A DNA stretch of 64,000 nt from GCA-958296115 sp965222445 (GTDB lineage: Bacteria > Chloroflexota > Dehalococcoidia > Lucifugimonadales > CAJWER01): positions 930,001 through 994,000 of the forward strand of contig CBDCTY010000002.1 in assembly GCA_965222445.1 (NCBI GenBank), in the 5' to 3' direction. Shown one piece after another: positions 1-8,521 of this stretch. Every line of letters starts with the position of its first letter. Within the stretch, counting starts at the first letter, position 1. The notes under the pieces were generated by a model. The model saw only the letters and a program-made list of their open reading frames with translations, was not told where the DNA came from and did not search any database. Position numbers and translations under genes: made by a program.

Positions 1-748
1 CGATTCCCAGGACCAGGACGATAACGCCTGTACTGGTGAATACGGCGGCCACGTCACCGAAGAAAAGGACCGAGCCGATCGTCCCGCCGACAACAAACGC
101 CACCGAGAGCCTGTTGATCCAGCCGCAGCGCAGCTTGGCCCATCCCACCGCGTCGGCCCAACCGAACAGTGCGCCGCGGATCCCGCGCCCCCAAAGCAAG
201 AGTGTTATGAGGGAGCACACCAGGAGTAGACCGCCGGCCTTCGAGATTACGTCCAGCGCCGACGTTATCCCCTGGACTTCGGACTCGTAGTCGATGAAGA
301 AAATCTGGGAGACAAGGATACCGGGAAACGCGCCTGCGGCGAACACGACCAACCCGGCCGCCGCCGTGCCCAGCGCCAGCTTTCCCGACGGCCTCATCCT
401 GCGGGTCAATATCGGCGCGCCGGCCAGTCCCAGCAGTTCGAGCACGAGGCTCACGCAGAACATGCTGATGCCGACGACAAGGTTGCAGCCGCCAAGTACC
501 GCCAGGAGCTCGGTGCTCGTTTGGGGCTGGTGCGCGGGAAGAGCCTGCCGATCTTCAGGCGCTCCCAGGAGCTCTATGAGCGGCGTTATTGCCTGGGTGT
601 GCAGGATACCTCCGACGAACGGACTCCCCACAATCATGAAGACACCGACCGCTATCACGCCCAGCGCCACCTTGTAGGCCACACCCCAGTCTGCGAGAGT
701 ATTGCGGATCCTCGGCAAGCTGGTTTGCGGGACGTTCGGGTAGGACAT
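1..748 (-). CDS. Multi-pass membrane protein, C-terminus outside window
   Basis: An uninterrupted frame runs leftward from an ATG at 746-748 and off the window edge, giving at least 249 residues. The start (MSYPNVPQTSLPRIRN) is preceded by a GGAGG-type ribosome site. I see about five hydrophobic segments, for example VALGVIAVGVFMIVG near the N-terminus, LVVFAAGAFPGIL in the middle and VAFVVGGTIGSVLFFG near the edge, so it is an integral membrane protein. It lies 72 nt downstream of another membrane protein on the same strand and probably shares its transcript. I recognise no family. Confidence 0.65.
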   Translation of the reverse strand, partial: MSYPNVPQTSLPRIRNTLADWGVAYKVALGVIAVGVFMIVGSPFVGGILHTQAITPLIELLGAPEDRQALPAHQPQTSTELLAVLGGCNLVVGISMFCVSLVLELLGLAGAPILTRRMRPSGKLALGTAAAGLVVFAAGAFPGILVSQIFFIDYESEVQGITSALDVISKAGGLLLVCSLITLLLWGRGIRGALFGWADAVGWAKLRCGWINRLSVAFVVGGTIGSVLFFGDVAAVFTSTGVIVLVLGI

Positions 749-820
749 GTCCCCGCCTCCTGTCTCGATCCGGACTTTGGTCCTGGAAGGCCGGGGCTTA
801 GCTCGACCGGCCCACGGCGG

Positions 821-1354
821 TCATCGCCGGTTGCCGCGGCCTCCTCTCCGTGAAGGCGGCACTTCTGACGACTGCTTCGGCTTCTGGGCCGCGTTTCGGC
901 GCTGGAACAACCCGTATACCAGAAGAGCTACGCCGACCCAGAAGAGCACGATGCCCGGCGCCATGACTATGGCTCCGCCGGCCCCAAAGATAATCTGCAG
1001 GCCAACGGCGGGAGCAAGCAGGATTACCCCAATCGCCACCCCGGCCAGTCCCATCCTGTCCGTCCGGCGCCACGTGGCGGTCGCGGCCATGTACCTTTCG
1101 ACAATGCGCCGCGCCGCGCCAATAACCGCAGCCCGCCGGCGGGCTTCCACAAACAGGACTGCCCCAAGCCCACCCAGGAGCAGCACTCCGCCCAGAGTCC
1201 TGATCACCGCACCGAAGCCCACGCCGCTCCCCTGCAGGAAGATCCCGGACGCAACCAGCATGATCCCAATAACCGCACCGGCCGACCCCAGAATGTCGGT
1301 CGGCCTCGACTCTTGGAACGCCGCGAGCAGCTTATCCGCGCCCATCTTCTTCAA
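821..1354 (-). CDS. Small four-helix membrane protein, unknown function
   Basis: Encodes 177 residues with about four membrane segments in two pairs: roughly residues 22-42 (GSAGAVIGIMLVASGIFLQG) and 45-68, then 100-122 and 127-150 after a basic cytoplasmic loop (RRRAAVIGAARRIVERY). The C-terminal 25 residues are very basic (SRRGGRGNRR). The two halves look like a duplicated hairpin. It is the first gene of a likely two-gene unit with the membrane protein that follows at 748. I recognise no family; a structural role in the membrane is inference only. Confidence 0.6.
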   Translation of the reverse strand: MKKMGADKLLAAFQESRPTDILGSAGAVIGIMLVASGIFLQGSGVGFGAVIRTLGGVLLLGGLGAVLFVEARRRAAVIGAARRIVERYMAATATWRRTDRMGLAGVAIGVILLAPAVGLQIIFGAGGAIVMAPGIVLFWVGVALLVYGLFQRRNAAQKPKQSSEVPPSRRGGRGNRR

Positions 1355-1469
1355 TAGGACATACCTGCTATCCTTCGCCCACTAGACGGGCTCCCGGTGA
1401 CGTCCGACGAGTAACATACACTTTGTTCCACTGGGATTCAATCCCATGGTCCGCGCAAGGAGGTTGGAG

Positions 1470-2615
1470 ATGATTCCTGAGTTTGTGCAGGGGTCTGGGC
1501 TTAGCGGAGTTCTCGCCGTCATTAGCCTGGCTGGATCCATATTTATCGCTGCCGGGATCGTCCACTTCGTCTTCTCCCTGCTGATCAAATACAGCCGGCG
1601 AGACGGCCTGGACGCCCTGGACACCAGGATTCTGAGGGCTTCCAGAGGTCCGGTCGTCCTGCTCCTTGTCTCGCTGGGGGTGTTCATGGCCTACCTGCTG
1701 ATGACCCAGCTGGAGCACCCAACGTTCCACTTCTTCGACAGGCACGACCTGTGGGCGACCAGGGTGTGGCTGGTGGTCGTGATAGCGCTGGCCAGCTATC
1801 TCGGCTCTCACGTCATCCACGAGTTTGTCCGGTGGTACGTAGGGCGGATACCACAGCGGACAGCGAGCAGCATGAGTTACAGACTACTTGCACAGGCTCG
1901 TTGGATCATCCCCATAATCATCTACACCATCGGCGCGTTGACGGCCCTGGACATAGTCGGGATCGCCGTCACCCCCCTCATGGCTGGACTCGGTATTGGC
2001 GGCATCGCGGCCGCGCTCGCGCTGCAACCCGCCCTCAGCAACGTGTTCTCAGGGGTGTTCATGACGACCGAGGGCGAATTGAACCCGGGAGACTTCATCG
2101 AGCTCGAGGGTGGCCCGTCCGGGTTCGTGGTCGAGTTGAGCTGGCGCAGCACGAAGATAAGGGACAGGTTCAACAACCTCATAATGATACCCAACTCCAG
2201 GATGATGGAGAGCGTCATGACCAACTACTACAGCGAGTCGCAGGCCGTGACGGTCATCGTGCCGTGTGGGGTCAGCTACGAATCCGACCTCGAGCAGGTC
2301 GAGAAGGTGGCGATGGAAGTGGCAATCTGTGTGCGAGACGAAGTCGACGCCGCCATCGACGAATACGAACCTTTAGTAAGGTTCACCGCGTTTGGAGAGT
2401 CAAACATAGACTTCGAAGTCAGGATCCAAGCCGAAGACAGGCCAGGCACGCGTATCGTAAGGCACGAGCTGATAAAGCGGCTACGCACCAGGTTGGCCCG
2501 CGAGGGCATCGAGATAAACTACCCCGTCCGCAAGCTGCTTCTCCCGCAGTCCGAAAGCTCGGAAGGGTTGGAGAGCGTTCACACTTCGCAGCGCACACTC
2601 GAAGACGGTCCATAG
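1470..2615 (+). CDS. MscS-family mechanosensitive ion channel
   Basis: Encodes 381 residues of a small-conductance mechanosensitive channel, which opens under membrane tension to release solutes on hypo-osmotic shock. I chose the ATG at 1470 because a strong AAGGAGG sits at 1457-1463; an upstream in-frame ATG at 1446 lacks one. Four N-terminal hydrophobic segments are followed by the pore helix with the family's Gly/Ala packing pattern (LGIGGIAAALALQPALSNVF). The beta domain follows (GDFIELEGGPSGFVVELSWRST, then MIPNSRMMESVMTNY), then the alpha-beta C-terminal domain. Family membership is clear; which paralogue it is cannot be told. It is divergent from the membrane-protein pair at its left and transcribed alone. 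Confidence 0.92.
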   Translation: MIPEFVQGSGLSGVLAVISLAGSIFIAAGIVHFVFSLLIKYSRRDGLDALDTRILRASRGPVVLLLVSLGVFMAYLLMTQLEHPTFHFFDRHDLWATRVWLVVVIALASYLGSHVIHEFVRWYVGRIPQRTASSMSYRLLAQARWIIPIIIYTIGALTALDIVGIAVTPLMAGLGIGGIAAALALQPALSNVFSGVFMTTEGELNPGDFIELEGGPSGFVVELSWRSTKIRDRFNNLIMIPNSRMMESVMTNYYSESQAVTVIVPCGVSYESDLEQVEKVAMEVAICVRDEVDAAIDEYEPLVRFTAFGESNIDFEVRIQAEDRPGTRIVRHELIKRLRTRLAREGIEINYPVRKLLLPQSESSEGLESVHTSQRTLEDGP

Positions 2616-2846
2616 GAGACTGCTACGCCGCAGAGGTTGTCCTGAACAGCGGAGTTAAGAGTATGGGACACTGGTGGGCCTACTCTATAGGGAATCACGG
2701 GCACGGCGTTGAGCCTCAAACTTGACGATTTGCAGTGACCTGAGCGGCCACCGGCCGGGGGATACGGCGGCGGAAGCTTCCATGAGTCGCCTGGGATGCC
2801 GCGGCTACGTGGTCGCTGAGATCGAAGGGTGTGTATGGTGACAGGC
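2616..2846. other. Gene-free spacer
   Basis: About 230 bases between the MscS gene and the GNAT pseudogene. I see no convincing reading frame, RNA gene or strong hairpin here. Confidence 0.5.
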
Positions 2847-3282
2847 TCAAAGTAGCTTTCGGAAAAACGCGCGGATTCCTCATACCCAATACTTCTGTAA
2901 GAGGAGGCTGCTCTCCTCGTAGCTACGCCACCAGCTCATTATCCCCTATTGCTGCTCCATTCCTCAAAGTTCTCCATTAGAACCTTGCCAACGCCCCTCC
3001 TGGCACAGGTTGCTTGACCGTGATCTCCTCGACCCAGGCAATTCTGCCATTTGCATAGAACGTGTAGCGATCGAAGCCAAGGCAGTACCCGATGACCTCG
3101 CCATTGACCTCGGCAACGCTCAGATTCACTCCATCGGTCGAAATGATGTCGGTCAGCGCGATCTCAAACGCTGCCCTCTCAGATACGAAGGACGTAGCGA
3201 ACTCTTTAGCGAGACCGAACAATGCATCGGCATCGTCCTCGGTCGCCTTCCTGATGGACATGGCAAATTGGCGCTCTACCAT
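2847..3282 (-). pseudogene. GNAT N-acetyltransferase, frameshifted
   Basis: The intact frame reads from ATG at 3282 or 3261 (MSIRKATEDDADALFGLAKE) through the GNAT fold to AWVEEITVKQPVPG, then ends at 2977. The missing acetyl-CoA loop continues in another frame as GVGKVLMENFEEW after an apparent extra G near 2997. Further shifts then uncover VATRRAASSYRSIGYEESA and FRKLL down to 2847. GNAT enzymes move an acetyl group from acetyl-CoA to an amine; the substrate cannot be told. The several shifts make decay more likely than one sequencing error. Confidence 0.75.
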
Positions 3283-3588
3283 TTTGATCCACGGCACGTT
3301 CGACTGTGGCAAGTGCCACCTCTGGCGCATGCAGCTTAAAAATCGAGACTGAACCTTATTACGAAGGTTCTTGATTTCGTCAAGTCTGGTGGAGAGTGGG
3401 GGATTCGGGCCACCCGTAACGCAAGTCACTGCGGTCTTCGAGGGCTGATTCTCGGTCAAGCCGGCCCGGATTCCTCTCGGTCATGTTCTGTGTGAGCTGC
3501 GTGGGTTGTCGCGCTTTCCCATCCGATGCCCATAAGCGTCCTTCGCTGGTCCGCTCAGCCTCTTGGCGGCCCACTCGCCGCGGCCTCT
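3283..3588. other. Spacer downstream of pnkp
   Basis: A 70-codon reading frame on the minus strand begins with an ATG overlapping the pnkp stop (ATGA) at 3592 and runs to 3380. Its Arg/Gly/Ser-rich composition looks like chance, so I do not call it a gene. Nothing else is visible. Confidence 0.4.
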
Positions 3589-6162
3589 TCATAGTCTAGG
3601 GTCGACCGGCTCGCTTTCTAGGGCGAGTACAGCGAAGGCGCACTCATGTACTCGGTAGAGAGGCTCTTGCTCGACAAAACGCCGGAGACCCTCTACGCCC
3701 AGTGCGAACTCCCGAAGCGCGAGCGACCGCTTCTTGGAGAGGCTGCGATTCCGCAGACGTTCCATGTTCTCCGGCAGGGTGTACTCCGGACCGTAGATAA
3801 TGCGCAGGTATTCGACGCCTCGGCACTTCATGGCGGGCTGCACCAGACCACGCTTGCCGGTCGCAATGAAGGCCATAGGCTTCACTACCATGCCTTCCCC
3901 ACCGTTGCCTGTTAGTTCGTCCCACCAACCAGTAGCCTCCATCTCATCCGGGGTGTCCAGCTGTACCACCCTATGTTTGGTAACCTGGAACAAAGCGGGA
4001 TCGGCCTCGCACAAGCGCGCGGCCATGTCCATGTGCCACAGATTGTTCTTATCGGTGTGCAGTTGGCCCTCGCTCGCCAGCAGGTGGAATGGCGCGAGTC
4101 GGACATCGCCTAGCGAAGTCACCGGCCAGCAGTACCGGGCATAAGAGTCGCTGTAGAGTTGGGCGAGGCGCAGCCGCTCTTCAACTCTGAGCAGGCTGTC
4201 GCCGGTGTCAATACCACGAACCGCCGTCTGTCGAAAGACCGCTTCCGCGGCCTTGAGACTGGTCCGTGCCGCCAGGCCGACCGCCGCATACTGCTCTTGG
4301 ATCAGCTCTTGAGCCTTGACGGACCACGGCATGATTTCACTGTCCAGCACCAACCAGTCGGTCCCCAGTTCAGCCCAAAGACCGGCTGCCGTAAGCGCCG
4401 CGCAGACGCGTTCCAGGAATTGGGCCTCAAGAGCGCGGTCTTTAAAGAACCTTCGTCCAGTCCGCGTGTAGCAGGCGCCGATACCTTCGCCGATTATGCC
4501 GAAGCGCCTCTCAATGGCTGCGGCGTCTTGCCCAACCACTACGACAGCCCGTGAACCCATGTGTTTTTCTTCGCAGACCAAGCTGGACACGCCGTTGTTG
4601 CGGTAGTAAGCGAACACCTCTGCTGGATGTTCGAGCAGGCCGGGGAGTCCTGATGTCTCGCACGGGGATATTGTGGGCGGGAGGTAGACCAGCCAGCGGG
4701 GGTCCAAGGCGAAACGGCTCATCACCTCTAGAGCTGCCGCCGCGTTCTCTTCCAGGACCGTAATGTTGCCCCGGAGCCGCGTCGCCACGATACGTTTCCC
4801 GAGCACGTCGTCGATGTCAAGGAGGTTCGCGGCGCGAGCCCCGGCTGGCGCCGCGGGTTCTTCAGACTGGGCTGCCTCGGGCAGAGGTCTCTCCGGCTCG
4901 TAGTAGACCCGTGCTGCCGGAACTGACACAAGCTCTTTTTCCGGGTATCGGAGCGCTGTCAGCTTGCCACCAAAGACACAGCCCGTATCGATGTTCATGG
5001 TGTTGTTCAGCCAGGCGGGTTCCATGACCGGGGTATGGCCGTAGACCACCGTCGCCCGACCACGATAGCTGGCCGCCCAGTTGACACGCACAGGGAGCCC
5101 GAAATCGTCCGTTTCTCCGGTGGTCTCGCCGTAGAGGCAGAAATCCCGAACACGCGTGGACGCCCGACCCTGGTACTCCGCCTTGATTCCCGCGTGGGCC
5201 ACCACCAGGTCCCGATCGTCAAGTACATAGTGGCTTATCAGTCCGTCTAGGAACTCGGCCGCCCGCTGCCGGAACGCTGGCGACTCCATCTCCAGCTGTT
5301 CGAGCGACTCTGCCAGTCCATGGGATACCTGGACATTCCTGCCCTGGAGCTTCCGGTTGAGCTTGGACTCGTGGTTGCCGGCGACGCAGAGCGCCACGCC
5401 GTCCGCCACCATGGTCATCACGAGTTTGAGTACTTTGGCAACGCCCGGGCCGCGGTCTACGAGATCGCCAAGGAATACGACCTTGCGCCCGTTTGGATGG
5501 GTAACCGAAAAGCCAGTTCCCCCGTCAGCGTCAGCACGGGTCTCCACCTCGTACCCCAGATGCTCGAGGAGGATGACGAGTTCATCGAAACACCCGTGAA
5601 CGTCGCCGATGATGTCAAACGGCCCGTGCTCGTGCTGGAGGTTGGTCCACAACGGTACGCGCTCAATGGTGACCGCCTCCACCTCTTCAGGGGAGTTGAG
5701 CACGAACACGTACCGGAAGCCCTCGCGTTTCAGCCCGCGCAGCGACCGCCTGAGCTGTTCCGCCTGCTGACGCACAACCCGCGAACCAAACGACCGTTCG
5801 GGACGCCCTTTGTTGCGGGCCAGGCATAGAGCCCTCGGCATGTTCAGTACGATTGCCACCGGCAGGCAGTCATTTTCCCTGGCGAGCGCCACCAGGGACT
5901 TACGCGCCTGTGTCTGAACGCTGGTAGCGTCAATGACGGTGAGGCGTCCAGCTCGCAGGCGTGTGGCCGCAATGAAGTTGAGCACTGCAAAGGCGTCGGG
6001 CGTTGCGGCCTGGTCGGTGGCGTCATCCGCTACCATCGCTCGACAGACGTCCGAAGACACCACTTCGGTGGGCTTGAAGTGGCTGGCGGCGAAAGAGGAC
6101 TTCCCCGATCCTGTGGGGCCAATGAGCGCCACAAGACATAGCTCAGGAATGGCGATCTTCAT
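3589..6162 (-). CDS. pnkp: Polynucleotide kinase-phosphatase (RNA repair Pnkp)
   Basis: Encodes 857 residues, the usual length of bacterial Pnkp. Three modules are visible. The 5'-OH polynucleotide kinase has a P-loop GPTGSGKS at 15-22. The metallophosphoesterase has GDVHG at 186-190, GDLVDRGPG at 232-240, GNHE at 262-265, VAHAGI near 322 and YGHTP near 374. The C-terminal nucleotidyltransferase/ligase has the lysine motif EEKHMGSR with K533. In the known family the three activities heal and seal tRNAs cut by ribotoxins, ligation needing the partner Hen1. The start overlaps the stop of the upstream hen1 by ATGA, so the pair is translationally coupled. All key motifs are intact. Confidence 0.95.
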   Translation of the reverse strand: MKIAIPELCLVALIGPTGSGKSSFAASHFKPTEVVSSDVCRAMVADDATDQAATPDAFAVLNFIAATRLRAGRLTVIDATSVQTQARKSLVALARENDCLPVAIVLNMPRALCLARNKGRPERSFGSRVVRQQAEQLRRSLRGLKREGFRYVFVLNSPEEVEAVTIERVPLWTNLQHEHGPFDIIGDVHGCFDELVILLEHLGYEVETRADADGGTGFSVTHPNGRKVVFLGDLVDRGPGVAKVLKLVMTMVADGVALCVAGNHESKLNRKLQGRNVQVSHGLAESLEQLEMESPAFRQRAAEFLDGLISHYVLDDRDLVVAHAGIKAEYQGRASTRVRDFCLYGETTGETDDFGLPVRVNWAASYRGRATVVYGHTPVMEPAWLNNTMNIDTGCVFGGKLTALRYPEKELVSVPAARVYYEPERPLPEAAQSEEPAAPAGARAANLLDIDDVLGKRIVATRLRGNITVLEENAAAALEVMSRFALDPRWLVYLPPTISPCETSGLPGLLEHPAEVFAYYRNNGVSSLVCEEKHMGSRAVVVVGQDAAAIERRFGIIGEGIGACYTRTGRRFFKDRALEAQFLERVCAALTAAGLWAELGTDWLVLDSEIMPWSVKAQELIQEQYAAVGLAARTSLKAAEAVFRQTAVRGIDTGDSLLRVEERLRLAQLYSDSYARYCWPVTSLGDVRLAPFHLLASEGQLHTDKNNLWHMDMAARLCEADPALFQVTKHRVVQLDTPDEMEATGWWDELTGNGGEGMVVKPMAFIATGKRGLVQPAMKCRGVEYLRIIYGPEYTLPENMERLRNRSLSKKRSLALREFALGVEGLRRFVEQEPLYRVHECAFAVLALESEPVDPRL

Positions 6163-7559
6163 CGGGTGAAGACACCCATCTGGGTTGGCGTGCCGTAAGT
6201 GAGATGTTCAGGGCCGATGCCCTGGAAACGCACATCGTACTTGCGGCGGTCAGCCACATGGCGCGCCCAATCCTGGAATTGCTCCCGCGTCCACTCAAAT
6301 CGGTGGTCCCTATGCCTGAAGGCTCCAGGGGGTAGCCCGTCGAACAGCGTGTTGTACTCCGCGTTTGGCGTCGTAATGAGGACCGCACTCGGCCTCGCGG
6401 TCCCGAATACGACCTCCTCGAACGCGTCAAGCCGTGGCGTGTCTATGTGCTCGATTACCTCCATTGCTATCGCGGCGTCATAGCCGGACAGACGCTTATC
6501 TCTGTATGTGAGGGATCCGTGCAGCAGGGTGATTCGCTCACGCTGCGCCATGGGCAGAGTATCGAGGCGCAAACGCTTGCGCGCTGTTTCCAACGCCCGG
6601 TGCGAGACATCGAGTCCAGTTATCGACCGAATCGAAGGGTCCTCGAGCAAACCTCTAATCAGTCTCCCCTCGCCACAACCGAGGTCAAGCACCTTGGCAA
6701 CGCCAATGTTGCGGAGCGTGGCAAGCACTGCTTGTGTACGCTGCTCACCCAATCGAAGGGGGGCTTCAAGTTGCTCCTCTTCCTGTCCGCGCTGTGTGGT
6801 AGTGGTACTTGGGTCAGCCGCCCCGGCGTCAAGCAGTTGGACCAGCGCTTGGTCAACAAGGCTGCGCTGATGCTTCAGGTATCGGCCCGAGATGAGGTCC
6901 CGCTGCGGATGGCTGCTCAACCATCCCTCGCCGAAGCGCAGCAGCTTGGCTACCTCGTCGTCGCCGACCCAGTAATGCTTGTCGTCGTCCAGTACTGGCA
7001 GAAGCACGTACAGGTGCGCCAGTAGGTCCCGGAGCCGAGTCTCCGACGTGAGGCGCACGCTGAAGTACGGGCTGGCGCCCCACTCGGGAAAGCGCCCATC
7101 CAGTGGGTGTCCCTGAATTTCAACGGTGTAGCCGAGAGGCTCAAACAAGCTCCGGATGAGGTCCGCTCCCTCTCTGGAGGGTACTACTTCGATCCGGGCC
7201 TCAAGCGGAATGGCCGACTCCGCTAGCTCCGGGCGTTCCTGGCTCTTGCCGGCAAGCGCGCTACCGAATACGGAGGCAATCGCCACGCTCAAGTGGGATG
7301 ATGCGACGTAGGGGCGGTCGTTCACGAATTGCTGAAGCCAGCCGCCGGTACTGGGCGCGCCGGGCTTCGGGCGTACCAGACCTATCGGATCGATGACCAG
7401 GAAGAGCGCTACCGTGCAGCGGCCGCACTCCGCCTCGGGGTAGAAAACATCAGCCCGCCCGAACGGAAGCGTGAACGACTGAAACCGACCGGGGTTCTTA
7501 TGCACCAGGAACCCAAGGTCGGTTGCAGGCTGATGCGTTGTAGAGATGGTGAGCAGCAT
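6159..7559 (-). CDS. hen1: 3'-terminal RNA ribose 2'-O-methyltransferase Hen1
   Basis: Encodes 466 residues from ATG at 7559. The N-terminal half (MLLTISTTHQPATDLGFLVHK, FGRADVFYPEAECGRCTVAL) is the domain that binds and activates the Pnkp ligase. The C-terminal half is the SAM methyltransferase: VLDLGCGEGRLIRG, then the metal-site signature EVIEHID, TTPNAEYN and FRHRDHRFEWTREQF. It marks the repaired 3' end with a 2'-O-methyl group so that it cannot be cut again. The frame stays open to 7892, but no ribosome site or family similarity lies upstream. A promoter at 7567-7595 puts the transcript start at this ATG, so the mRNA is probably leaderless. It overlaps pnkp by 4 nt. Confidence 0.94.
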   Translation of the reverse strand: MLLTISTTHQPATDLGFLVHKNPGRFQSFTLPFGRADVFYPEAECGRCTVALFLVIDPIGLVRPKPGAPSTGGWLQQFVNDRPYVASSHLSVAIASVFGSALAGKSQERPELAESAIPLEARIEVVPSREGADLIRSLFEPLGYTVEIQGHPLDGRFPEWGASPYFSVRLTSETRLRDLLAHLYVLLPVLDDDKHYWVGDDEVAKLLRFGEGWLSSHPQRDLISGRYLKHQRSLVDQALVQLLDAGAADPSTTTTQRGQEEEQLEAPLRLGEQRTQAVLATLRNIGVAKVLDLGCGEGRLIRGLLEDPSIRSITGLDVSHRALETARKRLRLDTLPMAQRERITLLHGSLTYRDKRLSGYDAAIAMEVIEHIDTPRLDAFEEVVFGTARPSAVLITTPNAEYNTLFDGLPPGAFRHRDHRFEWTREQFQDWARHVADRRKYDVRFQGIGPEHLTYGTPTQMGVFTR

Positions 7560-7566
7560 AGCGCAA

Positions 7567-7595
7567 ATGGTAGGGCGGACGCGCCTGGCTTTCAA
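7567..7595 (-). promoter_or_regulatory. Promoter of hen1-pnkp, predicted leaderless
   Basis: On the minus strand a -35 TTGAAA (7590-7595), a 17-nt spacer and a -10 TACCAT (7567-7572) end exactly 7 nt before the hen1 ATG. The same -10 hexamer is used by the second 16S promoter. There is no Shine-Dalgarno before the ATG. Confidence 0.6.
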
Positions 7596-7800
7596 GGTCA
7601 GCGCTATCCTGGACAGGAGCGGAGAGCCGTCAGGTGCTGCGAAGGCGGGCGTCCGTAACAGGCTAATGCGCCTGACTCCCCAGGGGGAATTATTGGTGGG
7701 CCGGACTGGGCGAAGTAAAGAACCGAGGCCCCTCGCTGGTTGCCCCGTCCGAGGGCATAGGGATGGTCGACCCCGCTCTGGTGGATGAGATCTGGGAAAT

Positions 7801-7813
7801 GGGGGGGGGGGGG
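7801..7813. repeat. Run of 13 G
   Basis: A pure G tract in the hen1 upstream region, unlike anything else in the window. It could be a slippage-prone tract or an assembly artefact. Confidence 0.7.
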
Positions 7814-7867
7814 CTGGAACATAACCACGGAGCAATGACGACGGCCTATGCGTTATTGGGCGCATTA

Positions 7868-8022
7868 TACCAATTAGGTGTGATGCCGCCATATATCCAT
7901 GAACCTGGTTGCTATGCCCTTCGACAGGATCAGTGCAGGTTTACGGCAGTGACCGGGGAAGGCGGGTTACAAACCCGCCGCTACGATTTGAATTGACGGC
8001 GTAGTCACAATGAATTGGCATA
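7868..8022. mobile_element. IS630-type MITE, degenerate long copy
   Basis: Left end TACCAATTAGGTGTGATGCC and right end AATTGGCATA facing it inversely, with TA at both outer edges. The ends match the five clear MITEs elsewhere in the window. The interior differs and has no coding frame. Confidence 0.55.
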
Positions 8023-8273
8023 ATACAAATGTCAACACAGCCTAGATTCTTCACTCCGCTTCGCTGCGTTCAGAATGACATGAATCCAAAATGTCAACAC
8101 AGCCTATATACCCGGATTCCCCACCTCCGTCGTTCCCGCGACGGGAGACCTTAGCACAACCGTCGTTCCCGCGGAGAGCCTGCCCCCGAGCAGTCGGGGG
8201 CGGGGACCCATCCCCGGCGGGGTGTGCGCCCATGACCACGAAAGGCGGTCTGTCGCGCCATCCGTCCGAATTA
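8023..8273. repeat. Dispersed-repeat patch
   Basis: Holds two direct copies of ATGTCAACACAGCCTA (near 8031 and 8091), which is the terminal repeat of the IS5 element at 53106-53910. Between them is a segment also found in the IS5-type MITE at 62312-62488. From 8125 come hairpin units (GTCGTTCCCGCG, AGCCTGCCCCCGA and partner CGGGGGCGGGG). No gene is visible. Confidence 0.6.
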
Positions 8274-8373
8274 TACCAATTCATGTTGAGCGCACCGTAA
8301 AGCCGTCATTCCCGCGAAGGCGGGAATCCACTCCCCGGCCACACATATACGGCGGCATCACGGTGACTTGGTA
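8274..8373. mobile_element. 100-bp IS630-type MITE
   Basis: Termini TACCAATTCATG and CTTGGTA flanked by TA on both sides (8272-8273 and 8374-8375). The interior carries the palindrome GTCATTCCCGCGAAGGCGGG. It is nearly identical to the copies at 34999 and 35293. Confidence 0.8.
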
Positions 8374-8485
8374 TAACTCTCCCCCCTCTGCGCCCGGAGC
8401 CTGTCCTGAGCTTGGCTCCCCTGAGCCTGGCTCTCCTGAGCGGGTCGAAGGGCCGAAGAGCGCCCTCTGCGGTGAAATCTCCGTC

Positions 8486-8514
8486 TTGACAAACCCCCAT
8501 CTCGCCCTCATAAT
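8486..8514 (+). promoter_or_regulatory. Strong promoter, predicted leaderless
   Basis: A -35 TTGACA (8486-8491), a 17-nt spacer and a -10 CATAAT (8509-8514) stand 7 nt before the ATG at 8522. No Shine-Dalgarno lies between. Confidence 0.7.
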
Positions 8515-8521
8515 AGAACGT

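Noticed and set aside
3380..3592. 70-codon frame overlapping the pnkp stop
   Set aside because: Low-complexity Arg/Ser/Gly-rich, no ribosome site of its own, no recognisable motif.
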